Assembly: GCA_024707265.1 (NCBI GenBank)
Contig: JANQAB010000004.1
Span: forward strand, 310,001 to 374,000
Reading direction: 5' to 3'
DNA: 64,000 nucleotides
From: Sporocytophaga sp.
GTDB lineage: Bacteria; Bacteroidota; Bacteroidia; Cytophagales; Cytophagaceae
The translations under genes were made by a program, and so were the position numbers. Below are positions 18,903 through 28,128 of the stretch, piece after piece (the first letter of the stretch is position 1; each line of letters starts with the position of its first letter). Under the pieces are notes generated by a model that saw nothing but the letters and a program-made list of their open reading frames with translations, searched no databases and was not told the origin of the DNA.

Positions 18903-21900
18903 TGGAAACCCCCTCTTTCAAAGAAGATCATATAAGTCAGATACCAGCTTTGCAATTATTGCAAAAGTTAGGCTATACTTATTTGAGTCCAGAAGAAGCT
19001 GAAAAATTGCGTGGAAGCAAAACAAGTAACGTGTTGCTGGAGGATATTTTGCGTAAGCAATTAAAAGAAATTAACTCCGAAAAAGAATTAGCTCTACTAA
19101 AACCACTTACATCAGCGATGCCAATATCGAAAATGGTATTCGGGCTTTGAAAGAGTTGCCCATGAACGAGGGGTATATTCATGCATGCGAAGCTGCTTAT
19201 AATCTTATCACTTTGGGTAAAGCCTTTGAGCAAAGTTTTGATGGTGATAAAAAAAGCATTACGCTACAATATATAGACTGGAAAAATCTGGAGAACAATG
19301 TATTTCATGTAACGGAAGAATATCGTGTGATGCGTAGTACGAGCAAAGAGCATTATATCCCTGACTTGATTTTGTTTATAAATGGTATTCCTCTTTGTGT
19401 CATAGAATGTAAACGCCCCGACATGAAAGATCCTTTAAAACAGGCTATCAGTCAGCATTTGCGTAACCAGCAAGAAGATGGTATTCGTGCCTTATATGTT
19501 TACACACAACTTAGCCTGAGTATAGCTAATCAGGAAGCCTCTTATGCGACGAATGCCACTCCTGAAAAGTTTTGGGCTCATTGGGAGGAAAAATTTCAGA
19601 CAAATGAAGAAGAAACAAGTTACAAAAAAGAATTACAGGACTTAAAGAACAGACCATTGTCCGTTAAGCAAAAAGATAAATTGTTTTCTGACCGTTTCAA
19701 GTACGTACGAAGTTACTTTGATGCGCTGGAAAAGGAAAACATATTACCAACTGTTCAGGATGAATATCTGTATGGTTTATGCAGACCTGAGCGTTTGATG
19801 GATATTATTTATAATTACATCTTATTTGACAATGGAGAAAAGAAAGTAGCCCGCTACCAGCAATTTTTTGCTATTAAAAAATCCATGCGTCGAATGCTGG
19901 AGATTGATGGAGGCAGAAGAAAAGGAGGAGTTATCTGGCATACGCAAGGTAGCGGTAAGTCATTAACTATGGTGATGCTGGCACAAGCTATTGCCATGGA
20001 ACCGTCTATTCGTAATCCCAAGATAGTGCTTGTTACAGACAGAACAGATTTAGATGATCAGATAACAAAAACTTTTATTAAATGTGGTAAGCATGTTAAT
20101 AATGCTACTACAGGCCAGCGGTTGGTTGAATTGTTGGAAAGCAAAAGTGACGCAGTTGTAACAACCATCATCAATAAGTTTGTCGCGGCAGTGAAGAAAA
20201 TTAAAGCACCACTGGAAAGTCATGATATTTTTGTGTTGGTAGATGAAGGTCACCGTACCCAACACGGAACCTTCAACGTGGATATGCAAAAGACTTTACC
20301 CAATTCCTGCTTCGTCGCATTGACAGGAACTCCACTTTTTAAGAAAGACAAAAGTACCGCTACGAAATTTGGAGGTATAATTGATGCCTACACTGTTGAC
20401 CAGGCTGTAAAAGATAAGGCTGTGGTACCACTACTATATGAAGGAAGACTGGCAAGACAAACAGTTAACGCAGGTCCGTTAGATACCTTTTTCGGTATGG
20501 TATCAGAGCCATTAAATGAATATCAGAAAGCAGACTTTAAAAAGAAATTCAGCAGAGCCGATCAACTGAACAGTGCCGAACAAAAGCTCTATGCTATAGC
20601 GTGGAATGTCAGTTTGCATTTCCGAGACAACTGGAAAGGTACACCTTTCAAAGCCCAATTGGTTTGCGATAAAAAAGTTAATGCCATTCGCTACAAAGAG
20701 TTTTTAGATGAAATAGGTCTTGTGACCAGTGAAGTGTTGATATCGTCTATTGATGAAAGAGAGGGAGAGGACAGTGCTTATGAAAAATCTAATGAAAAGG
20801 AAAACCGTTTCTGGAAAAAGATGATGGATGAGCATGGGAATGCAAAAACCTATGAAAAGAATATCATCAATCGTTTTAAAAATCAAACTGATCCTGAAAT
20901 TATTATTGTCGTAGATAAATTGCTAACTGGCTTTGACGAGCCTAAAAATACCGTATTATACCTCACCAGAAATCTTCAAAGTCATAAACTATTACAGGCC
21001 ATTGCCAGAGTAAATCGAGTATATCCGGATAAAGATTTCGGCTATATCATCGACTACTATGGTGTCATAGAAAATCTGGACAATGCGTTGGAAATGTATT
21101 CCACCTTTGAAGATTTTGACGCTGAAGATTTGGAAGGTACTTTGGTAAACATTAATGAAGAGGTTAAAAAGTTACCACAGAAACATTCTGAATTGTGGGA
21201 CATTTTTAAAACAGTTGTCAATAAAAGAGATGCCGAAGCTTATCAAGTATTACTGAAAGATGAAGCTATCAGAGTTTTATTTTACGACAAGTTAGCCGCA
21301 TTTGCCAAGGCGTTAAAGTTAGCTCTCTCATCCATTCAGTTTCACAAAGAAGCTGATGAAAGCACTATTAATCGATATAAAGAAGACCTAACGATGTTTT
21401 TGAAGCTGCGTTTGGCGGTGGTGGAACGCTATAGTGATACAATTGATTTCAAGCAATACGAAGGACAAATTCAGAAGTTGATTGATACACACGTTACCAC
21501 AGAAAAGGTAGAAACAATCACGGGATTGGTAAATATTTTTGACAAGGAGAAATTCCAGGAGGAATTAGAAAATACAATAGGGAAAGCTGCGAAAGCAGAC
21601 AAGATTGCAAGTAGAACAGCCAAACACATCTCGGAGAAGATGGAAGAGGATCCAGCATTTTATAAGAAGTTTTCTCAGATGCTGAAAGAAACCATTGAAG
21701 ACTACGAAGCTAAGCGAATCAATGAGACTCAATATCTAAATAGAGTTCAGGATATTATGGACAATGTTCTCTCGCATACAGATATCGATATTCCTGAAAT
21801 CCTAAGAGATAAAGATGTAGCCAAAGCTTTTTATGGATTAACGATTGAATCTCTTTATGAAAAAGTACGTGAAAATGGTGTTAAAATTGAAATAGCTACT

Positions 21901-22128
21901 CAAACCGCTTTACAGGTAGATGAACTGATAAAATCAGCTGTACTGGATAAAAATAAACCCATTATTGACTGGCAATACAAAACGAATATCACAGGCAAAC
22001 TATTAATTGAGATTGGAGACTATCTGATAGATGAAGTAAGGGATAAATATTCTTTAGATCTTTCATTCAAAGAAATGGATGAAATTGCAGATAAATGCAT
22101 TGAGGTAGCTAAAATCCGATATAAATAA
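18902..22128 (+). CDS. hsdR: Type I restriction enzyme HsdR, probable frameshift
   Basis: The reading starts at the ATG overlapping the dinD stop (METPSFKEDHISQIPALQLL), the normal HsdR N-terminus, but this frame stops at 19150. The rest of the protein is open from 19147 to 22128. Adding one A to the A run at 19080-19084 gives an unbroken protein (INSEKRISSTKTTYISDANI), about 1,075 residues. The nuclease site is Asp in HYIPDLILF and Glu-Cys-Lys in CVIECKRPD. The translocase has the Walker A motif in HTQGSGKSLTMVM, DEGH in VLVDEGHRTQHG, ALTGTPL and GFDEPKNTVLYL. HsdR translocates unmethylated DNA and cuts it. As written the gene would be inactive, so whether the strain restricts depends on the base run. 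Confidence 0.92.
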
Positions 22129-22823
22129 TGGAATCATTCATTCAATTTGGTTCTATGAAAATAGATTTCCGATTGGAGTATTCAAATAGGAAGTCGTTGG
22201 GTATCACTGTTACTTCAGATTTGGAGGTTCTAGTGAAAGCTCCGGTAGATGCTTCATTGGATAAAATCAAAGAAAAGCTTCAAAAGAAAGCACCCTGGAT
22301 TATAAGGCAACAGAGCTTCTTTTTATCATTTCATCCGAAAACTCCTGCACGAAAATTTATTAGCGGAGAAACTCATTTATATCTTGGTAGGCAATATCGG
22401 TTAAAGATAAACGAAGGGAAGTCTGTAAGTGTAAAACTAAAAGGGAAATTTATAGTAGTAACCACGACAGACAAAAATAAAGTAAAACAATTGGTAAATG
22501 ATTGGTATTTGAAAAATGCAAAACTAAAGCTTCATGCAATTGCACAACCGATTATTGAAAAGTTTAAGAAATACAAAGTAGAACCTTCATCTATTGTACT
22601 ACGAGACATGCCAACCCGGTGGGGAAGTTGTACACCGAAAGGAAAGATTATACTTAATCCTGAATTAATAAAAGCACCTAAAGGGTGCATTGAGTATGTT
22701 GTTATACATGAACTCTGTCATCTTATTCATCATGATCATACACAAAAGTTTATCGATTTACAGATGAAAGAAATGAAAGATTGGGAAAAATGGAAAGCTA
22801 AGTTAGAAAAGTTATTAGCCTAA
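22128..22823 (+). CDS. YgjP-like zinc metallopeptidase (DUF45)
   Basis: 231 residues. The motif HELCHLIHHDHT contains HExxH, and TRWGSCTPKGKIILNPEL (the WGSC box) precedes it, as in YgjP/DUF45 proteins. The N-terminal beta region (DFRLEYSNRKSLGITVTSDL) is also typical. The gene overlaps the hsdR stop by one base (TAATG). DUF45 genes recur at the end of type I operons and are thought to encode accessory proteases. Its substrate is unknown; a role in disposing of restriction subunits is speculation. Confidence 0.9.
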   Translation: MESFIQFGSMKIDFRLEYSNRKSLGITVTSDLEVLVKAPVDASLDKIKEKLQKKAPWIIRQQSFFLSFHPKTPARKFISGETHLYLGRQYRLKINEGKSVSVKLKGKFIVVTTTDKNKVKQLVNDWYLKNAKLKLHAIAQPIIEKFKKYKVEPSSIVLRDMPTRWGSCTPKGKIILNPELIKAPKGCIEYVVIHELCHLIHHDHTQKFIDLQMKEMKDWEKWKAKLEKLLA

Positions 22824-23298
22824 TAAGCCATTTAACTTTGATATATGCTCTTATATGGTTTTTTTTCTACTTTCTCACGATGTCTGCTCTTTGGCCTGTC
22901 CCTGACAGGTCATAATACTGACCTCATAACTAATAAGTACACACATTACCCTTTTATCAAGTCAACATGAAAACGCTCTTAATTATTCCAGAAGGTTTAG
23001 AAAAATTAAAAGCCGGGTTGGATCATTTATGGCGCCTTGATAAATCAATATTCAAAAGAAGATATTAAATGAGTTGGAGATATTAGAAGTGTAGTTATTT
23101 AATTTGATGAGTTAAGGTTCTATTCTGTGGGATAATCCCGACAAGCCTTTCTATTGATAAAGAAAATTAAAGAGGAGCTTGAAGAGTTGGCTGAAAATGC
23201 CTGAACCAAGGTTTAAGAATTGGCCTAGTCCTAAAAAAGCTTACAGTTTTTAGTTTAAATCTTTCACTTAAAAAAACATTCATTATTCTGATTACCCT
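22824..23298. other. Intergenic region after the R-M operon
   Basis: 475 bases. It holds the greB-like 5' fragment described at 22967-23068 with its upstream sequence AAGTACACACATTACC, which is shared with the intact gene at 26372. A small palindrome TGTCCCTGACA lies before it. No other gene or promoter is visible. Confidence 0.6.
22967..23068 (+). pseudogene. 5' fragment of a greA/greB-type gene, copy 1
   Basis: The 33-codon reading frame begins MKTLLIIPEGLEKLKAGLDH, nearly identical to the intact gene at 26372 (MKTLLITPEGLEKLKAELDH), including about 30 upstream bases. After LWRLDK the sequence diverges and stops. It is a truncated duplicate, not a gene. Confidence 0.8.
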
Positions 23299-23982
23299 AT
23301 GAAAAGTCATTATTTTATTATGGTTTTATCGCTTCTGTTTCTGAATTTAAAATGGAAGGAGCCATCCAATCCACAGATTGTTATAGATAGATATATAGAG
23401 GCACTTGGAGGGAGAGATAGATTATTGAAGATAAAAACTGTATGTGTTAAGTCGGAAGTTAAAAGTTTAAAATATTCATTTTCTTCTTCTTCGTATTCTC
23501 AAGCTCCGAATAAGTTCAAAAATGTAATTTCGTTTGGAACCGGAACGGCAGAGACTATTATTAATGATGGTAAAGGAGTAGAGATTGTTAATGGAGAAAA
23601 ATTTCCTTTGGATCAGGATATGGTAGATTTATTTCATGATGAATTATATTTCTTTCCAAGCCTGTATTATCATACGTGGGGTTATAAAATGCATGCTTTG
23701 CCTGATTCGATTATTGATGGAATTGAATGTTCAATGATTAAAGTAACCGGATTCAAGGGAATTCAATTTGTTGGGGGATTTAATAATGAAAACGGATTAT
23801 TGGTGTTTTGTGAGGTATTAAACAAGAAGCCTTATGTTTACAAAATCAAGGAATATAACGAGATTGATGGTATTCCATATCCTTATAAAACTGAATTCAT
23901 AAAAGATGGCAATATTGATGAAGGAACTAATGTTGAGGTCATATTTAATCAGAAGTTGAATAAGGATCTTTTTAGATTATAA
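23299..23982 (+). CDS. Secreted protein resembling outer-membrane lipoprotein carriers
   Basis: 227 residues. The N-terminus MKSHYFIMVLSLLFLNLKWK is a probable signal peptide or anchor. The following VIDRYIEALGGRDRLLKIKT matches the start of a Bacteroidota family in which the mature protein begins with a helix of this kind (as in LolA-like and related periplasmic proteins). The remainder is beta-rich, with DGIPYPYKTEFIKDG near the end. The exact role is unknown. The gene lies alone. Confidence 0.7.
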   Translation: MKSHYFIMVLSLLFLNLKWKEPSNPQIVIDRYIEALGGRDRLLKIKTVCVKSEVKSLKYSFSSSSYSQAPNKFKNVISFGTGTAETIINDGKGVEIVNGEKFPLDQDMVDLFHDELYFFPSLYYHTWGYKMHALPDSIIDGIECSMIKVTGFKGIQFVGGFNNENGLLVFCEVLNKKPYVYKIKEYNEIDGIPYPYKTEFIKDGNIDEGTNVEVIFNQKLNKDLFRL

Positions 23983-24103
23983 ATCATTTCCAGATAGTAT
24001 AAGTTGATACTTTTTATAAAATTCTAAATCAATGTTTACGGATATTGGAAGTAATTACAGGCAAATTAATAATTTTAAAAACGAAAAAATAACATCTAGC
24101 TAA

Positions 24104-24421
24104 ATGATAAAAGAGGATATTCATAAAAATTCAAAACCACGGTTATTATTGTATTTATTTTTGGTATTGGTTGTGATTGATATCACACTACTAACAATAT
24201 TTTCAATGATGAATGGTTATTGGACCTTTTATTTAAACTGGTTGATGTTTTATGTATTTATAGCCATAATCATAAGTATATCATTAGGTAGCCTGGTTTC
24301 TTTATTGCCATATCAGAATCTACCGTATACCAAAAAGTTTCCCAGAGGATTCTATATTGCCGGTATTATAGTATATACTTTTTTGTTAATGTTTTCACTG
24401 GGCATATATTGGATAATATAA
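24104..24421 (+). CDS. Small membrane protein, three helices
   Basis: 105 residues with three hydrophobic helices: about residues 15-35, 43-65 and 83-105. The N-terminus MIKEDIHKNSKPR is charged and would stay in the cytoplasm. No motif is recognised. The gene lies 121 bases after the secreted protein at 23299, in the same direction. Confidence 0.6.
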   Translation: MIKEDIHKNSKPRLLLYLFLVLVVIDITLLTIFSMMNGYWTFYLNWLMFYVFIAIIISISLGSLVSLLPYQNLPYTKKFPRGFYIAGIIVYTFLLMFSLGIYWII

Positions 24422-24465
24422 CAACGGTAAAAGCTATATAAGCCTTACTCTTTTAACCAATCAAC

Positions 24466-24567
24466 ATGAAAACGCTCATAATTACTCCAGAAGGTTTAGA
24501 AAAATTAAAAGCCGAGTTGGATTATTAATGGCATGTTGAACGGCCAGATACGACGCAGAAAATAGCA
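24466..24567 (+). pseudogene. 5' fragment of a greA/greB-type gene, copy 2
   Basis: MKTLIITPEGLEKLKAELDY then a stop at 24526. DNA similarity to the intact gene continues past the stop for about 40 bases (GAACGGCCAGATACGACGCA), so a single base lesion broke it and the rest was lost. Confidence 0.8.
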
Positions 24568-24624
24568 GGGGGACAAGAGAAAAAGAGACCAATATGTATA
24601 GTCTGGTTTTTATAATTCAGGAGC

Positions 24625-24909
24625 TTAAACCTTTATTCCACAAGATCTGATATAAGACAATAGAATTTCAGCCTGTGTTTTTGTCAATTCAACAGGTTTA
24701 ACATTCGCTTTAAAAGCCTCAAAGCCATATTTTGAAATTAATTCTCCAATTGAAGAATTTAAAAAAGAACTTGACAGAGCGTGGGAATCTTTGAAAGATA
24801 ATTCTATCGGATTATTATTTTTTACATGAGGATCAAGTACAGAGAATAATTGAAATCCTCCGCTATTAGTAAAAGTCTCAGTTACGATATCTGTTAATTT
24901 TAATCTCAT
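24625..24909 (-). CDS. STAS-like (DUF4325) domain protein
   Basis: 94 residues. The pattern SFKDSHALSSSFLNSSIGEL, which includes a conserved SFLN segment, and the size fit DUF4325, a STAS-like fold. Such proteins often sit beside a GHKL-type ATPase, forming a switch pair like anti-sigma factor systems. Here the GHKL protein at 24920-25768 lies immediately upstream on the same strand, ten bases away, so the two are probably one transcript. Function in this organism is unknown. Confidence 0.75.
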   Translation of the reverse strand: MRLKLTDIVTETFTNSGGFQLFSVLDPHVKNNNPIELSFKDSHALSSSFLNSSIGELISKYGFEAFKANVKPVELTKTQAEILLSYIRSCGIKV

Positions 24910-24919
24910 GATTTTATAG

Positions 24920-25768
24920 TTACCAAAGATCGTTTATAATAAAATCCGATTCGAATTCAGGTAAGTTAGCAATATTTATTGATAAATTAACGATTGTACC
25001 CTTGAAATAGTTTATTGGATTATCACATACCTCTTCCTGGCTCTCTTTTTTAATTTTATAGAATCCTGTTCCTGAGTATATTAAAAGAGTCCCCTGATTG
25101 GCTAAAATAAAAGATCGCACGTTGTCAAGTCCTTTTCCCTTGTTTTGAGGGATTGATTGTGTCGTAAAGTTTGGTTTTAAGGAAAGTAGCAAGCATTCAT
25201 GATCATTTAATGGAGGTTTTCCTGATTTTCTGTAATAGTTATTAATTGAAAACGGAATTCCAACACCAAGATCCGCAACTGTCGTTTCTATAAGTTTATT
25301 ATCAGGGTAATATTGAATAAAAATATAAGCACCTAAATCCGATTGGGAGTGATCATATACGTTGTTTACCAATTCTGCGATGGCTTGCTCAAAAATTGTA
25401 AAGTCTTTTGATGGATCAATTGATTTGAAGTAGGTAGAAACTTTGATTATATATTCATTTAGATATTGTTTTTCTACACGCCAGATTGGAAATGCATAAA
25501 CAGAATCAATAGCTTCCAACTCCTGTGATTGTTGATAATTTCTCTGGCAGAATTCTCTTATCTTAATATCTCTTAAATAATTCCTGATAGAAAGATCATT
25601 GGGTTCAATTAAAGACAAGGAGCATCCCAGGTTCTTGTGAAATATCACAAACATAACTATTAGGATGACTCCTGATGGAGTAATTTCGGTTTCTAAATGA
25701 CTAAGATCTATCTGGATTTTTTTTCCCTTGTAGCTTTTTATTTTGGATATGTTTATAAAGATTCGCAA
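24920..25768 (-). CDS. GHKL-type ATP-binding protein, partner of the STAS-like protein
   Basis: 282 residues; the only start in this frame is a TTG. The N box Glu132-Leu-Val-Asn135-Asn136 (AIAELVNNVYDHS), the G1 box Asp166-Leu-Gly-Val-Gly170 and the G2 box NKGKGLDNV at 209-217 form a histidine-kinase-like ATP site. No phosphoacceptor histidine domain or sensor domain is present. The N-terminal 120 residues begin with a small beta-alpha domain (IQIDLSHLETEITPSGVILI). This resembles the switch kinases that act on STAS-like proteins. It is the first gene of a two-gene unit with DUF4325. Confidence 0.8.
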   Translation of the reverse strand: MRIFINISKIKSYKGKKIQIDLSHLETEITPSGVILIVMFVIFHKNLGCSLSLIEPNDLSIRNYLRDIKIREFCQRNYQQSQELEAIDSVYAFPIWRVEKQYLNEYIIKVSTYFKSIDPSKDFTIFEQAIAELVNNVYDHSQSDLGAYIFIQYYPDNKLIETTVADLGVGIPFSINNYYRKSGKPPLNDHECLLLSLKPNFTTQSIPQNKGKGLDNVRSFILANQGTLLIYSGTGFYKIKKESQEEVCDNPINYFKGTIVNLSINIANLPEFESDFIINDLW

Positions 25769-25950
25769 AATCTGATTGGTTACTTATTGAAATAATTTCC
25801 ATAGCAATTTGAATAAGATCTTTGCAAAGTTACTAATTACTTATATTGAAAACCAATGATTTATAGCCTAACTGGTTTTTATAACATGATCAACAGAGTT
25901 GAGCCAACATTTTAAAGTTTTGCCTTCAACTATTCCTGGGTCTGCGGCCC

Positions 25951-26157
25951 ACCCATAGCCGTCAACTTGACAGAATTTTACTTTGTCATGCTGAACTTGT
26001 GAAGCATCTGAACTTTCAAAATGAATAAAATTAAGCTAACTGGCAGAATGGTTATTTAAATAGCAAGTTATTTTCTGGCTACCAGATCCTTTGTAGGGCT
26101 CAGTATGACCCAACGTCTATTATGGTTTACAGAACAATGTTAAGTTGACCTATGGTG
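25951..26157 (-). repeat. MITE-like inverted-repeat element, copy B
   Basis: 207 bp, the same element as 4096-4307 in opposite orientation. Shared internal blocks include CTTGTGAAGCATCTGA, CTTTCAAAATGAATAA and AGATCCTT. The ends CCCATAGCCGTCAACTT and TTAAGTTGACCTATGG form its imperfect terminal inverted repeats. The two copies differ at roughly one base in six, so the duplication is old. Confidence 0.7.
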
Positions 26158-26275
26158 ACGCAGAGACCGAAAGCCATCCAGATGTACAAAACTTGAAATA
26201 CTCTTTACTTTCAGGTTAAATACATTATTCGAGATCCCGGCCGGTGCGCCACTCAGCCTGGGAGTAGAGATTATT
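26158..26275 (+). repeat. Dispersed intergenic repeat, copy 2
   Basis: Same family and orientation as 2669-2786: GAGACCGAAAGCCATCCAGA, an ACTTTCAGGTTAAA block and CATTATTCGAGATCCCGGCC. The element abuts MITE copy B, as the partial copy at 4060 abuts MITE copy A, so the two repeats probably moved or duplicated together. Confidence 0.6.
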
Positions 26276-26371
26276 GTGACCGAAAAGTTTTGCTGTAAAT
26301 ATTGTATATTGAGCCCCCGGATTGCAAATCCGACCCAGTAAGTACACACATTAACCTTTTAACAAGTCAAC

Positions 26372-26849
26372 ATGAAAACGCTCTTAATTACTCCTGAAGG
26401 TTTAGAAAAATTAAAAGCCGAGTTGGATCATTTATGGCGCGTTGAACGGCCAGACACCACGCAGAAGGTAGCTTGGGCTGCAAGTCTTGGAGATCGTTCT
26501 GAAAATGCAGATTATCATTACAATAAAAAGCGACTGCGGGAAATCGACAGGCGCGTGCTTTATTTACGGAAACGTATTACTGATTTGAAAGTCGTGAATT
26601 ATACACCTTTCCAGGAAGGCAAAGTAATGTTTGGTGCGTGGGTAGAGATTCAAAATGACAAAGGCGAACAAAAACGCTTCCGGATAGTGGGGTATGATGA
26701 GATCTTTGATACCACCAAAGACTACATCTCTATAGACTCACCTATGGCCGTCGCCCTGATGAAAAAAAGAAGTGGGTGATGAAGTAGTAGTGAAAACAGG
26801 AGCGGGGGAATTTGTCTGGCGTGTTACTAAAATAGAGTATCAGAAGTGA
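26372..26849 (+). CDS. GreA/GreB-type transcript cleavage factor, probable frameshift
   Basis: The N-terminal coiled coil is typical (LITPEGLEKLKAELDHLWRV, ENADYHYNKKRLREIDRRV) and the C-terminal FKBP-like domain follows (GAWVEIQNDKGEQKRFRIVG, ISIDSPMAVALMKK). The written frame stops at 26779 (KKRSG). Removing one A from the A run at 26762-26768 gives KKEVGDEVVVKTGAGEFVWR and a natural end at 26849, 158 residues, the usual GreB length. Gre factors rescue backtracked RNA polymerase by stimulating transcript cleavage. The acidic tip residues of the coiled coil (Asp, Glu in SLGDRSENAD) are present. Two decayed copies of its 5' end lie at 22967 and 24466. Confidence 0.88.
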
Positions 26850-26992
26850 TCATACCTCACACCTCATTGAGATGTATTCTGCCGAGATTCCATTGCTTAT
26901 TTAATTTAAAAATTATAATCTTGCAATAGTTCAACCAGAAGTAAAATCAGCTAGGCAATTCTGAGTGTGCGTTTAAAGCAAAAAAGTCTGAA

Positions 26993-27085
26993 CCACTGAT
27001 TTTTTATGATTGAAATGATTATTATGATTAATTCATCTTGGATATCATATTATTCTTAAATCGCAGGCTCTGGAAATGATGTAAA
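26993..27085 (+). repeat. Left repeat flanking the GxxExxY gene
   Basis: CCACTGATTTTTTATGATTG onward, about 90 bases, matches 27686-27776 in direct orientation, including ATGATTAATTCATCT. Between it and the gene are further copies of the motif AATCAT.TCAATCA followed by AATCAGTGGTC, at about 27182, 27224 and 27270. Confidence 0.65.
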
Positions 27086-27297
27086 CTAAAGTAATCTTTT
27101 TAAATCATTGGCAGAGGTTATTTGGGATTGAGCAATGATTAGAATGATGTCATAAGGCAAGCGAATTTTCCCAGAATCAAAAAATCATATCAATCATAAT
27201 AATCAGTTTTAATCAGTGGTCAAAGAATCATGTCAATCAAAGTAATCATTATTAAATCAGTGGTCAGTTAATCAATTTTAAATCAGTGGTCCCGGCT

Positions 27298-27702
27298 ATG
27301 ATCAAACAAGAATATAAGTATTCCCATGAGACATCAAAAGTGATAGGATGTGCCATGGAGGTCCATTCATCCTTAGGTAACGGATTTCAGGAAGTAATTT
27401 ATCAAAAAGCGTTAAAGATAGAGATGGAGGAGCGTGGAATTACATTTTCCCGAGAACACAATATGCCTATTTATTACAAGAACAAACATATAGGCACAAG
27501 AAGAGTAGATTTTTTAGTGGAAGGAATTATATCAGTAGAATTAAAAGCAGTGAGCAGACTGGAACCGGTACATTTAGCTCAAGCCCTTAATTATCTGGAA
27601 GCATATAATCTTGAAGTAGGGTTATTGATAAACTTTGGGGCAAAGAGTTTAGAATTTAAACGTATTGTAAATAATAAAAGGAATACCACTGATTTTTTGT
27701 GA
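27298..27702 (+). CDS. GxxExxY family protein (PD-(D/E)XK fold)
   Basis: 134 residues from the ATG at 27298; a GTG at 27286 lies inside the flanking repeat and is less likely. The family signature Gly-Asn-Gly-Phe-Gln-Glu-Val-Ile-Tyr is present (SSLGNGFQEVIYQKALKIEM). RVDFLVEGIISVELKAV gives the D...ExK of a PD-(D/E)XK nuclease fold. These proteins are common in Bacteroidota and have no established role. The last codons and the stop (NTTDFL, stop at 27700) are supplied by the right flanking repeat, so gene and repeats travel as a unit. Confidence 0.85.
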   Translation: MIKQEYKYSHETSKVIGCAMEVHSSLGNGFQEVIYQKALKIEMEERGITFSREHNMPIYYKNKHIGTRRVDFLVEGIISVELKAVSRLEPVHLAQALNYLEAYNLEVGLLINFGAKSLEFKRIVNNKRNTTDFL

Positions 27703-27780
27703 TTGAAATGATTTTTATGATTAATTCATCTAGGAAATCGAATTATTCTAAAATTGCAGACTCAGGAAATCATGTCAATC
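27686..27780 (+). repeat. Right repeat flanking the GxxExxY gene
   Basis: Direct copy of 26993-27085: CCACTGATTTTTTGTGATTG, ATGATTAATTCATCT, then AAATCATGTCAATCA. It overlaps the 3' end of the gene. Further units of AATCAT..AATCA and AATCAGTGGT follow to about 27850; the rest of the gap to 28090 shows nothing but the palindrome-like GAAGACGCTTGAACCAG. Confidence 0.65.
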
Positions 27781-28095
27781 AATATGATCCTTTTTATTCA
27801 GTGGTCAAAAATCATATAAATCAAAATAATCATTTTTAAATCAGTGGTTCAGACATTTTAGCGTATTGTTAGTAATAAAAGAAAATACCACTGATTTCAA
27901 GCGAAGACGCTTGAACCAGCATATCCCACATTGGTGTTAATATACTACTTGTCCAATCCCAATCATTTGAAAAGAGATGCATCACCATCTTCAGTAGGTG
28001 CAAATGCCTCGCTTGTATTCAAAGCACCTATAAATGATTATCACCTTTTTTAAATTATAATCCATAATACCCTACCAGACACCGGATTTTGATAC

Positions 28096-28103
28096 TATCT
28101 TTG
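28096..28103 (+). promoter_or_regulatory. Promoter -7 element of the helD-like gene
   Basis: TATCTTTG matches the Bacteroidota -7 consensus TAnnTTTG and lies 25 bases before the start codon. No good TTG is present about 19 bases upstream. Confidence 0.45.
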
Positions 28104-28128
28104 TGGTCCATTTTCCCAAACTATTCCA

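Larger units (their letters stand above)
25769..26371. other. Intergenic region made of nested repeats
   Basis: 603 bases. It contains the MITE-like element copy B (25951-26157), directly followed by the dispersed repeat copy (26158-26275), then a short palindrome CGGATTGCAAATCCG at 26318 and the conserved leader of the gre-type gene (AGTAAGTACACACATTAACC). Confidence 0.6.

Noticed and set aside
18902-19150. Separate 82-residue gene upstream of hsdR
   Set aside because: It is the HsdR N-terminus, out of frame by one base at an A run.
26318-26332. tRNA-Cys-like hairpin CGGATTGCAAATCCG
   Set aside because: It resembles the Cys anticodon arm, but no acceptor, D or T arm sequences are present around it. 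It is a short palindromic intergenic repeat.
26762-26779. Natural C-terminus of the gre-type gene at KKRSG
   Set aside because: The other frame gives the family's normal ending (GDEVVVKTGAGEFVWR) to a stop at 26849.
26993-27850. CRISPR-like array around the GxxExxY gene
   Set aside because: The repeats vary in length and spacing and surround a gene; there are no uniform spacers or cas genes.
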